Shown here piece after piece: positions 39,001-50,400 of a stretch of 64,000 bases of DNA; within the stretch, counting starts at the first letter, position 1; the number at the start of each line of letters is the position of its first letter. The stretch lies in NCBI GenBank assembly GCA_932521025.1, contig OW051473.1:6138001-6202000 (forward strand), read 5' to 3'. The notes under the pieces were generated by a model. It saw only the letters and a list, made by a program, of their open reading frames with translations. It did no database searches and was not told where the DNA came from. The position numbers were made by a program, and so were the translations under genes. This stretch comes from Oscheius onirici. Lineage: Eukaryota; Nematoda; Chromadorea; Rhabditida; Rhabditidae.

Positions 39001-41486
39001 CTGGCTTCTCCTCGACTGGAGCAGGAACCTCAGCTGGCTTCTCCTCGACTGGAGCAGGAACCTCAGCTGGCTTCTCCTCGACTGGAGCAGGAACCTCAGC
39101 TGGCTTCTCCTCAACTGGAGCAGGAACCTCAGCTGGCTTTTCGACTGGAGCAGGAACCTCAGCTGGCTTCTCTTCAACTGGAGCAGGAACTTCAGATGGC
39201 TTCTCCTCGACTGGAGCAGGAGCCTCAGCTGGCTTCTCGACTGGAGCAGGAGCCTCAGCTGGCTTCTCCTCGACTGGAGCAGGAGCCTCAGCTGGCTTCT
39301 CCTCGACTGGAGCAGGAGCCTCAGCTGGCTTCTCCTCAACTGGAGCAGGAACCTCAGCTGGCTTCTCCTCGACTGAAGCAGGGGCCTCAGCTGGCTTCTC
39401 TTCAACTGGAGCAGGAACTTCAGATGGCTTTTCTTCAACTGGAGCAGGAACCTCAGCTGGCTTCTCCTCAACTGGAGCAGGAACCTCAGCTGGCTTCTCC
39501 TCAACTGGAGCAGGAACCTCAGCTGGCTTCTCCTCAACTGGAGCAGGAACCTCAGCTGGCTTTTCGACTGGAGCAGGAACCTCAGCTGGCTTCTCCTCAA
39601 CTGGAGCAGGAACCTCAGCTGGCTTCTCCTCGACTGGAGCAGGAGCCTCAGCTGGCTTCTCCTCGACTGGAGCAGGAACCTCAGCTGGCTTCTCCTCGAC
39701 TGGAGCAGGAGCCTCAGCTGGCTTCTCTTTAACTGGAGCAGGAGCCTCAGCTGGCTTCTCCTCGACTGGAGCAGGAGCCTCAGCTGGCTTCTCGACTGGA
39801 GCAGGAGCCTCAGCTGGCTTCTCGACTGGAGCAGGAGCCTCAGCTGGCTTCTCCTCGACTGGAGCAGGAGCCTCAGCTGGCTTCTCTTCAACTGGAGCAG
39901 GAGCCTCAGCTGGCTTCTTCTCGACTGGAGCAGGAGCCTCAGCTGGCTTCTCCTCGACTGGAGCAGGAGCCTCAGCTGGCTTCTCCTCGACTGGAGCAGG
40001 AGCCTCAGCTGGCTTCTCGACTGGAGCAGGAGCCTCAGCTGGCTTCTCGACTGGAGCAGGAGCCTCAGCTGGCTTCTCGACTGGAGCAGGAACCTCAGCT
40101 GGCTTCTCTTCATCTGGAGCAGGAACTTCAGATGGCTTTTCTTCAACTGGAGCAGGAACCTCAGCTGGCTTCTCCTCGACTGGAGCAGGAACCTCAGCTG
40201 GCTTCTCCTCGACTGGAGCAGGAACCTCAGCTGGCTTCTCCTCAACTGGAGCAGGAACCTCAGCTGGCTTCTCCTCGACTGGAGTTTCAGCATGTTTTTC
40301 AACGCGTTTCTTTGAGGACGGTAAAATGGCTTCAACCAGATCAACTGTTTCCACTACGAGGTCGATTTCTAATCCAGAAGATTCTTCTTGCTTCAAGAAC
40401 TCTAGCGTTAAGGTGACTTCATCTCGAACCGCAGACATTTCGTACTTTTCAATTACGATCCTGGTGGCCTCTTCAACAGTTTCGTCTACTGCTGCTGCCA
40501 AAGAAATTGTTTCCATTATTTGCTGCTGTTGAGCAGAAATAGTTAGCTTCTCCTCAATTGGAGCAGGAGCCTCAGCTGGCTTCTCCTCGACTGGAGCAGG
40601 AACCTCAGCTGGCTTCTCCTCAACTGGAGCAGGAACCTCAGCTGGCTTCTCCTCAACTGGAGCAGGAACCTCAGCTGGCTTCTCCTCGACTGGAGCAGGA
40701 GCCTCAGCTGGCTTCTCCTTGACTGGAGCAGGAACCTCAGCTGGCTTCTTCTCAACTGGAGCAGGAACCTCAGCTGGCTTCTCCTCAACTGGAGCAGGAA
40801 CCTCAGCTGGCTTCTCCTCAACTGGAGCAGGAACCTCAGCTGGCTTCTCCTCAACTGGAGCAGGAACCTCAGCTGGCTTCTCCTCAACTGGAGCAGGAAC
40901 CTCAGCTGGCTTCTCCTCAACTGGAGCAGGAACCTCAGCTGGCTTCTCCTCAACTGGAGCAGGAACCTCAGCTGGCTTCTCCTCAACTGGAGCAGGAACC
41001 TCAGCTGGCTTCTCCTCAACTGGAGCAGGAACCTCAGCTGGCTTCTCCTCAACTGGAGCAGGAACCTCAGCTGGCTTCTCCTCAACTGGAGCAGGAACCT
41101 CAGCTGGCTTCTCCTCAACTGGAGCAGGAACCTCAGCTGGCTTCTCCTCAACTGGAGCAGGAACCTCAGCTGGCTTTTCGACTGGAGCAGGAACCTCAGC
41201 TGGCTTCTCCTCAACTGGAGCAGGAACCTCAGCTGGCTTCTTCTCAACTGGAGCAGGAACCTCAGCTGGCTTCTTCTCAACTGGAGCAGGAACCTCAGCT
41301 GGCTTCTCGACTGGAGCAGGAATCTTGGCAGGACTTTCAATTTCACCGTTTTCTTTGTACACTGTTATAAAACAGCTGCTTCGAGCTAAGCCTTGACTGT
41401 TTTTCGCCATACATTCCAACTGATGTCTTCCTTCTTGTAGAACAAGCTTGACAATTCCGATGCCATCTTCGCAAATTGTGCGTTCG
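1..41486 (-). CDS. ttn-1: Titin exon 42: giant elastic/charged-repeat exon, open at window edge
   Basis: After the acceptor at 41487-41488 the frame (lowest base of each codon at position 2 mod 3) runs without any stop I could find to position 1, about 13,800 codons. It first finishes Ig21 (ERTICEDGIG, HQLECMAKNSQG, SSCFITVYKENGE). It then enters PEVK-like 11-mers at 41326, ten 88-residue modules, and from 18730 the Lys/Glu/Asp array. Every repeat type (24, 30, 33, 60, 264 bp) is a multiple of three, so length changes keep frame. The frame has almost no Met codon, so ATG-based gene finders will miss it. Family: nematode titin elastic region; the size is exceptional. Confidence 0.85.
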
Positions 41487-44400
41487 CTGAAAGTGAACTT
41501 AAATATATTTAAACAGGATATACTTTGAGACTTCTTTTTTGTTGAAATACCAGGTAATATCGGCAGCAGGCGATGACAGCACAATGACTTTACACGATAT
41601 CTCTTTCTCTGATGTTGTTACGTCGGATAGTTTTTGAAAGAAGTACGGTTTTTGTCTGAAAATTGTTTTGTGTTCAAATAATATTACAATATTTACCTTG
41701 ATTCTCTTCTGATGATGGATGTTAAGGATCTTTGATCAGTGACCTCAAGTTTGCAGCTTGTTGATGTTAGCCCCAGGTTATTTTCCGCAGAGCAAGCGAT
41801 GATGACATCTTGTGTTAGTCGTTTGATATTTAGCACTGTAACGCCGTCTTCGACAGCAATTTTACAATTTCTAAAGCGAATTTTTTAAATTTTCATAAAC
41901 TGTCAACATACTCTGACTGGGTGATCTCCACATTGTTAATAGACCATTTTATCGATGGCACTGGTGTTCCAGTAAAAATGCACTTTAACCGAAGTTCTCC
42001 TGCAGCCACTTTTTCGTCCTGAACAGCAAACTACCTGTTAGAATTTATATAGCGACATACCGTCAGACTCTTAACAAATTTTGGTGGGTAACCTGTTTCC
42101 GACGAAGAACTGGTTTGCTGAATAATTTGTCCCTGTGTTCTTGCTTCTCCATAATAATTAGTAGCTACACATTCAAAATCTGTGGTTATTCCCGATATTT
42201 CTTCCACAAACAGCAGAGCTACGCCGTTGTCGAACAGCATTTTCCTTCCCCTGAATGAAGTTGTATTCCGTTTATTGAGAAACAAACTTTGCCAGTGCAG
42301 GAGCTCCGTTTTCGAACCACTCCACCGCAGTCGTCGAATCGGCTAATAGAACACACTTGAGAACAACATAGTTGGAATCCACGATGTCGTCATAAAGTGG
42401 TTGTACAAAAAAGGGCGGTATTCCCAATTCTGGCTGCTCTTCAACGTTGTCAACTTTTGTAACCCGGCAACTTGTTTCCACGAATCCTTTAAGGTTGGAA
42501 GCTACGCATTTGACAAACTCTTCTTCAACACCAGTTAGTTCCATGAAAGAAACTCCATCTTCAGATATCGATCTGAAACTCAGTTTATTACATTTTTAAC
42601 TAGACTTACTGGGTAGTTACATCATTACCGTTTCTGAACCATTGCACATCTGGAAGAGGATTGCCAGCAACCACACATTTTAATCGAATTTCCGATTCCA
42701 TTGACTGGATGTCATGAAGAGGGACAATAAAGTATGGCATCTGGGAGAGTCCAGACGATGTCGTCGACTCCGAGATGTCTGATATTTTTCGTACCATACA
42801 TTTAGATTCGGTAGATCCTTTCGAGTTGGTTGCTGTACATTTCACTTTCAAGATTCTTTTCTTGATGTGGCGAAGTCGCAAAATTGCCACTCCGTCTTCA
42901 TAAATTTTCTCGCACTCATGAGAAGGAATTGGCTGCCCGTCTATGCTCCAAGAAATTGTAGGCATAGGATCTGCCATCACAATTGCTTTTAATGTGCTGC
43001 TGTTTCCAAGGATTTCAACATCCTGCAGGTCCAACAGAAAATACGGTCTTTGACCGGTAGATTCTTGAGAAATTTGTTGTTTTCCAAAGGCTTCTGCGAC
43101 CGATTCTGAGAGTTCTGTCACTGGCTGTGATTGCTCCACTTTGAAGTGGAATTCCGCACTCGTTTTAGTTGGACTCATTACGACAACCTCGAGATTATTG
43201 TCGGCAATCTCTCTGTCGCAAATCACTGCTGTTCCAACTAGTTCAACTCCCAAAGCATCGTCTTAAAAGACAATCATAGCAAACATATTTTCATACCTTC
43301 AATAGTTATGGTACATGAGCAGGATTCAACTCCAAATCCGTTGGCAATGGTACAAGTGTAGATTGCATTGTCTGCCAACTCCGTGTTCATTATTTGTAGG
43401 ATAGTCACTCCGTCTTCGCAAACCACAGAGAAATTTCTGGTAAATATACTGTTTTAAAAAACAACCAAAAGGCAACCTGTTGAGATCAATTAATGTGCCA
43501 TTCTTCTCCCATGTTACTGCTGGAAGAGGTTGACCAGTGAAGGAGCAGCGCAGCTGCATTGGTTCGTTTGTCTAAAAAATGATATCGGTAATAACGCGGC
43601 TCACTTTTGAATAGAGTCGTTGAGGAATTCGTGTTATGAATACAGGAGCTTGTCCAGCAGCCGACGAGGTGCTGCTGGTTGAACAAATACTGATTTCTCT
43701 TGAAGGCCTAGGACTTTCTCCTCGCGAATCAACCTGGAACTCTTCAATTTTGTTTCAGGTGATCTCACGTTGAATTTTGTTACGGAACTGTCAGAGTCTA
43801 TCCTCAGGACAGTTTCTACATCTTGCTGTGTTGGAATTCCTTGAAGGTGGATCTCGGCAGGAAGCAACACTGAAAATTGGAATACTCAATTCAAAAAGAC
43901 AATCACCTGGCGTAACTCGAAGTGCTGTGCTAGTTTCACATGTTCCAGCCGAGTTGTTGCCTTCGCATTTTAGGATTCCATTCCATTTTGAAGTGATGTT
44001 TGTTATCTCGAGATAACTCACTCCATCATCATACGTGATGTTCACAGATCCCCTAAAATAATTTTTCATAAATAAAAAAAAACTGACTTTTCGATATGAA
44101 TGACGTTTCCATTCAGATACCACGACACTTGCGGCACTGGAACTCCATGAGTGGCAACTTTGAACACCGCCTTTGAGTTTTCAACAAAGTCGTATGTTGT
44201 TTCCAATTTCGTTGTAAACTCTGGTGATGTGTACATGCACGTGCTTGACAAAGATGTCAGAGTGTCATCCAATGTCGACGCTTCTGTAAACTTGCACGAT
44301 TAATAAAGACCTATTTGTTTACCATCATCTTCGTAGATTGCTTGTGTCACAACAACGTCAGAGTTTTCCTGCTCCACTGCTTTCTTCAGCTCCACATTAA

Positions 44401-47400
44401 CAATAACTTCCTCCACAGGTACATCACCATTGAGCCGGTCAAAGGTGAGATATGTTGTAAGCTTGCACTTTCGTGCTCTTGGAATGAGAAGATCGGAGCC
44501 GGCTAGACCGGAATCCTGTATAAAAGTGAGATCGATGGTGCAAATTTCAGATTGCTGAGATTGAACAAGCTCTGGTGGAGACAGAGGAGCCTGCGTTTGG
44601 ATTGCAGAGTCTTCTGGAAGTGGAGTAGCAGAAGGCAAAGACTCGCTAGCTTGTTGACTAATCACAGTCTCGTCCTGTTGCGCCTGCGACTTTTTGATCA
44701 GAATAACTTCCGTATACACGTCAGCAATGACAGATTCCCAAATTTTTGTCGCTACTTGTTCAACCAACGTAGACGGGATGGTTTCTTGCACAGCAATCAT
44801 TGCGAATCCTTCCTCTGTCATCTGTTCTGGTGAATGCTAAATAGTTGTGGTTCTATGTACAAATTGTTTTCCTACAGATTTGACTACATCATGAGTCACA
44901 AACTCTACTTCATCCTTTTTCTCATCATCGGACGCCGGAATATTTTCCAAAGTAGTAATTGAAATTCTGTCAACTTCCATCACATTGACGACGTCGGCTT
45001 CGATCAAATCCTTCTCAGAAGGCATGGCCAACGATACTTCAATTTCTGGTTCTTCAAAAATCATTTGACTGAACAGTTCAGATTCTAAAGGCTTGTTGTA
45101 AGGAGGGCTCACACTATCGCTACCTGTTATCTTAATTCTTGTTATAGGAGTATAAATTCCTTCCACAATCACGCCGTATTCTCCAGCATCACCGGGCTCG
45201 ATCGAGACAATAGTAAGTGAATGGTGACGAGCATTATCCGTATCTTCGGCAACAAAGCGACTTGCGGCTGGCCCTCCACGTATCGCACTCACCGGTTCGC
45301 CGTTCTTAATAATAATGCGCAAATTTAGGTTAACGGCTTAGCGACTAGCATATGTTTAGCTACGCTTACGACTAATTCCACACCTTAGGCAAGGAAAACG
45401 TTTTGTTCTCACAAGAAATTTATGCCGAAATATTTTAGTCTTCCTTGTTAGCTTGACATATTTATCCGTTGTCATTATTATTATTTATAACACGTCTGAT
45501 GCAACGAAAGATTAGGCGAATACGTTTGTCGTTTTTTATAATCATCTGACATAAAAATTGTTGCCAAAATGTTGCACAAGATTCATGAAATTTGATTTAG
45601 GAAAGGTGCAGATCGAAGCTTGATCAAAAATTGTATGAATCACATTAAAGCGAGTGTCCGGACCTTTTTTTCGACTATAAACGGAAATATGGGTCTTGTA
45701 GAGAAAATTGAGCTGATTCCGAATTACTATATTTTATGGAGTTTATTTTCAAAGATAACCGAGCTACAGACGCTACAAGTCGCCCTTTTCAGAACAAATA
45801 ACTAATCCCTGGCGAACTGTTATGCCAGAGATTATGTCTGTCACGACAAGTCAAAAGCAAGAAAATAAGTTGGGGGTTTTTGTTCGAAGGCATAGAAAAT
45901 GCAATTTATTGTGAATGTTTTGCACACAGCAAGCAAACGGACTGCATGATTTTTCCTATCTGGAACCATTGTCGTATATCCCGGCTACACCCCCCCCCCC
46001 TTTGTTTTAGACCCCGAAAGGAAAGCTCAATTTTCTAACTCACCCTTACATTTTTCAGCTTCGCGTTGTTCAGCAAAGTTGTAGTACTTGAAGAGCTCTA
46101 CAACTTTTTAGAACATCGCAAAGCTGGAAAATGTACGCGTGATCTAGAAAATTAAGACTTTGCCCTCTCACCTTCCGAAATACCCGAACCCCCAAAATTT
46201 ACCTACATATTCTCATGCCAACATTACAAAACTAACGTTTATCTACGTCGGTCACAAAACATCTAACTGGCTCCTACACAGCGAACAACCTCATTCAGTT
46301 AGAAATGCAATTCCAAAGTGTGTTTGCCATGTCATGTCAAAACTTATCCAGTCTTTGCAAATTTGCAAAATATCTAGAAAAGGTTCCGGACACTCGCTTT
46401 AACGAATCATTAGTTTTGAGTTCAGGTCTTACCTTGAGCCATTGTATCTGAGGCTCTTCTACGGATGTTTCGCATTTGATTGTAGCAACAGCTCCTGCAG
46501 GAACACACGTTTCCTCGATGTCTTCTTCCACTGTAAGACCCAATTGAACAAACATATCAATTGCACCCGTACCCCGTCAAGACATTCTGCTCATCAAGCA
46601 ACAGCTTATTTTTTAGCAACAAACATTTATAAATAAATAAGTCGTAATAAATACATAACAAATAAAGGCTAGCTCATTTATTGAGCGATACGTTTGAAAT
46701 TCTCTTCCTTCTGGAACTTTGGATAGAGGTAGCAAGATCGTTGACAACAAGATGAGCGACTCTGAACTCTGTGCCAGAAATGGAAACGGAATATAGGCCA
46801 GAGTCGCTCAGTCCCGTATCGTGTATGACTAGATAATGCTTGAGACCATTGACTACGTGCTCAAGTTTTTGGGATTGATGAAAGACAAGGGGACGACCAT
46901 CACGTATCCAGACAAGAGATCTACGATTGTCGGATTCCTCTAGTTCGCATGCAATTGTAGCCGTGCTTCCTGGTGGAACGAGATACTCCTGGATGTCGTC
47001 ATCTTCACTCTCAGTTCCAGATGCGACAACATTCACTTCTTTCTCGTCAATCCGTTCTAAACTAGCAACATTTAGCACATACACAGGGACACAACGAGAA
47101 GCACTCCCAGTGAAGGAAAGTCAAAATGAAAGTTTTTTGTTCTGAGAGTGGTTCTCTTGTAAACATGCTAAGCACAAACCTTCTACAACTAGAGTAGTAG
47201 CTACTGTCTGTTCTCCGAGTAGAGCCAAGTAGGTTCCTTGATCCGAAACTCTCGTTTCAGAAAAGACAACTTTGCTGAAGTTGTCGGTAAATCCAACAGC
47301 CATGCGGGAAGAATCGCCTAATGGTTTCTTATCTTTGAACCATTCAACGTCTGGGGCATTCTTGTTCACTTGAACGAAGATCTCCGTAGGTTGACCCTCC

Positions 47401-50400
47401 ATGACAAACTGTGTTTGTGGCGGCGAAAGAATCGTCGGTGGTTCATCATCACCCAGATCCTCTACAAGAATAAAGGCAACCGGAAAAACATCCTCGTTGA
47501 CTTTAAGACTGTAGAGCTCGTTATCAGCAAAGTCGACGTTGTTTATGATCAAAACCTCAAGCAAGTCGTGACTGATCCGGTCGAATTTTCCGGGAGTTCT
47601 GACGACCAATTTTTTTCCTTTCACCCAGTCGATTCTACTGTTTGGAGCCAGGTAGTTGTTGAGCTCACAAGTGATGGTTGCAGTCGAACCAAGCTTAATC
47701 ACGTAGCTGGGGATGTTGATGCTCGAGTTACTAAGAGTGTTCGATTCTGATATGGAGTTCTGTGATTCTCTCAGTGACGGCTGAGAACGGAGCGACTTTC
47801 GTTCATCGGCATTTTCAGACACGGTTACATTGAACTGAAGGGATGTATCGACGCTACGGCACATCTCAGTTTCCTTGACAGTCATCTGAACCTCTCCCCA
47901 AGGTATTTCTTCCAGAGACGCGTAGATACTGTCATGTAGACTTCTGGCGATAATCGAAACGTTAAGTCCTGTCCTAGAATCATCTCCTTCATATTCATCA
48001 AAAGAGCTAGTTTCAGTGAAGTCATTGTTGGCATCAAGAAGGTACGGATTTGGATGGGCTTCAGACAAATCCTCGAAAACTGTCAAAGATGTAAAGTCGA
48101 CTTGTTCTTCGGTGATTTTGATGATTAGTCCCAGATTTTCAGGTTCCTGTTCAATGAAAACCTCGAACAGGTTTTCGGCGATGGAAGCTGTTGCACTTTG
48201 AAACACTTCTTGCGAAACTTGAGCAAGAATCTTCCGGCGGGATGGCAATCGGGAGAAATCGAAGTGGGCATTGATGTGGTTTTCCATTTCTGTTCTTTGC
48301 GAATCATCGCTCAGAATGTCGGTCTTTCTCAAAATCGGTGTCTCTTGTTCCACAGTTTTTGTAGAAGAAAAGATTTCAGATATTTCAGCTTCTTCAACTG
48401 GGTTCAGCAGCATTTGATCAGACTTGATTGATGTTTGAATTTCCGGCTTTGGTTTGTCACTGACAGCTTCCGAATCCAGGTCAGACTCGTAAACGAGCAT
48501 CTCAGCAAATGAGAATTTTGCTTCGTCTTGGACGTCATCACAATCGACTGATCGTAGTTCCACGTTGACCAGGACTTCTTGGATTTCCCCTTCAAAACTC
48601 TCCTCCATGATCTTTTCAATAGGTGGAGGCTGTTCTTTGAAAGGGATGAGCGGAGAAGCTCGGAAAAATTGAACAGATCCTCTCAACATACACGAAGTGT
48701 CGGTATCAGTAGCATAATCCGACTCTTCACAGACCATTTGAACAGAATAAGTGTCTTCAGCGTTTATGGAGTAGTCGGCCAGGTACTGTTGTGGCTGGGG
48801 GAACGTTACCAGCGCGTGTTGAATTTCATCAGCTTCAGCTGTAAAGGCGTTGTGACTGCTTGCTGACATGAACGAGGTTTCGATTTGTTCTTCTGACCAC
48901 TTGTCTTGTGGAAGTTTTGGTTGATGCGGTGGTACCACTGGAACAACGCTAGTTGTTTTTCCCTGAAGTACATTTTCTTCCAGATCCAACTGCATTTCGC
49001 AAACAACAACTTCTTCGCTGTCATAGTCGTCAACACAAGTTTTTGTGACATGTGGCGGAATGGCTTCTTTTTTCTTCTCCGCCGACTTTGACCTCGCAAC
49101 TTCGTTGTAGATGGGCTCTTGAACGTGTTCTAGATTGAGATCTTGGCATTCTATTGAGAGAATTCGCAATTCATCGAGCAGGTTTGAATCTTCGCGGAAC
49201 TGCAGCACGCTTTCCTCATTCGAATCTTTCTCATTCACCAGCGGTTCGTATTCTTCCGACGACTTTCTCTTGTCTTTCTTCTTCAATGGATTCTTCAAGT
49301 GCTTGAGCAGTTCTAGAGCGCCTTCAGCAAATGATCGCTTTGGTTTTGTTGGTGTTGGAGACGACGACGAAGGGGCTTTCTCGCTACTACCCTTAAAGAA
49401 GTTACGTCGATCCAGAGAAGTAGTTTTACCCAAGATTCTGGGTTTTTCATCTGCTCTCGACTTTCTGTCTTCTGCTGGAGTTGACGCTTCGACTTGATGT
49501 TTTTTCGTTCTCAGTGGTGGAACTGGTGTCTCTTCAGCAGTCTTGATCAGTCGTGGATCTGCACTGGCCGTTCTCTTTCTTCTTGGCGGAGGCTTGGGGT
49601 GCTCATCAACATCTGGGAAGACTAATTCTTGCAGATTTGGTTCTCCAGTCAAAGTTTTCACTGAGGCGTCTCTGGTTTCAGAACTGACTCGGGTTGAACG
49701 AGAACTGCGATCGATGTTCGAAAACTTCCAAGTGTCATCGCTGGTTGAGATTGCAGCAGAAGATCTCTGTGTTGATGACTGTTGTACTGAAGAAGTTTCC
49801 ATAGATCGATTCTTGTAGACCATGACTCCTTCAACATGAAGATGTTCATCATCACGTACAAAGTAGAATGTGTCGTCGACAGCTTGCTCAATAGTCTTCA
49901 CCTTCTTCTTTTTGGCCAAAGCCATGACATTCACAATGCTGGTGATGTGTGTTCGGACCTTGTGGAGTACAGACATGACCGCATCAGACCCCTTCTTAGT
50001 CAACTTCTTTGAGCAGAAGTGCCGGATTGTGTTAATCTCGTCATTGATTTGCATGAAGATACTGTGAAGCTCCTTTCTTTTCTGCGTAGCTGCAGCAGGC
50101 TTCGCTTTGTAGGATTCCGTAGCTTCACTTTCCATGTGTTCGTTGATCATGTCCTCCAAATGTGTCAGCTGGTCTTTGATATTGCTGGTCAAAGGCGTCA
50201 TACGGATAAGTTCCGCACTGGGAACTCTTTTAACTTTTGCTGACGGTGACATTACAGTTTCAGGTGTTGATGAGGTCTTGGCTTCAGTTTCTACCAGTTG
50301 TTGCACTTCAGCGTCTTCCATCAACGAGTTTTCGATTTCTAAGATCCTCGTTCTTAGAAGACAAATAGGTTTCTTCATTATTTCAATTTCCTCTTCGACG

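Larger units (their letters stand above)
18731..41326 (-). repeat. ttn-1: PEVK-like 33-bp (11-residue) tandem array
   Basis: The consensus PAEVPAPVEEK occurs roughly 600 times as 33-bp units, mixed with 30-bp units (VEK instead of VEEK). Common variants are PAEA, PSEV, PVKEK, PFEK, PDEEK and PLLEE. High Pro, Glu, Val, Ala and Lys content matches disordered, spring-like PEVK segments of titin and the PEVT repeats of C. elegans titin (recalled). Versions cluster: PAEA-rich near 31.9-34.0 and 39.7-40.1 kb, pure PAEVPAPVEEK near 40.75-41.17 kb. Confidence 0.85.

Noticed and set aside
19213-40416. Plus-strand ORFs reading as LEQEPQLAS or NLSWLLLDWSR repeats
   Set aside because: Antisense frames of the PEVK array; no independent signals.
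1-41326. Tandem arrays as CRISPR or centromeric satellite
   Set aside because: No repeat-spacer structure. Units are coding, in frame with Ig exons, and length changes are always multiples of three, so a non-coding satellite is unlikely.
18706-41346. Many minus-strand ORFs reading as Arg/Ser/Gln/Leu-rich repeats (SQLRFLLQ type)
   Set aside because: A shifted frame of the PEVK repeats. It is broken repeatedly by the 264-bp modules, while the PAEVPAPVEEK frame is continuous from the upstream Ig exon.
40719-41396. Plus-strand Gly/Thr/Ser/Ala repeat resembling silk or antifreeze protein (TGAGTSAGFSS)
   Set aside because: Antisense of PAEVPAPVEEK codons; no signal peptide or start that makes sense.
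45988-46003. Poly-C tract
   Set aside because: Simple homopolymer inside the MITE; no evidence of function.
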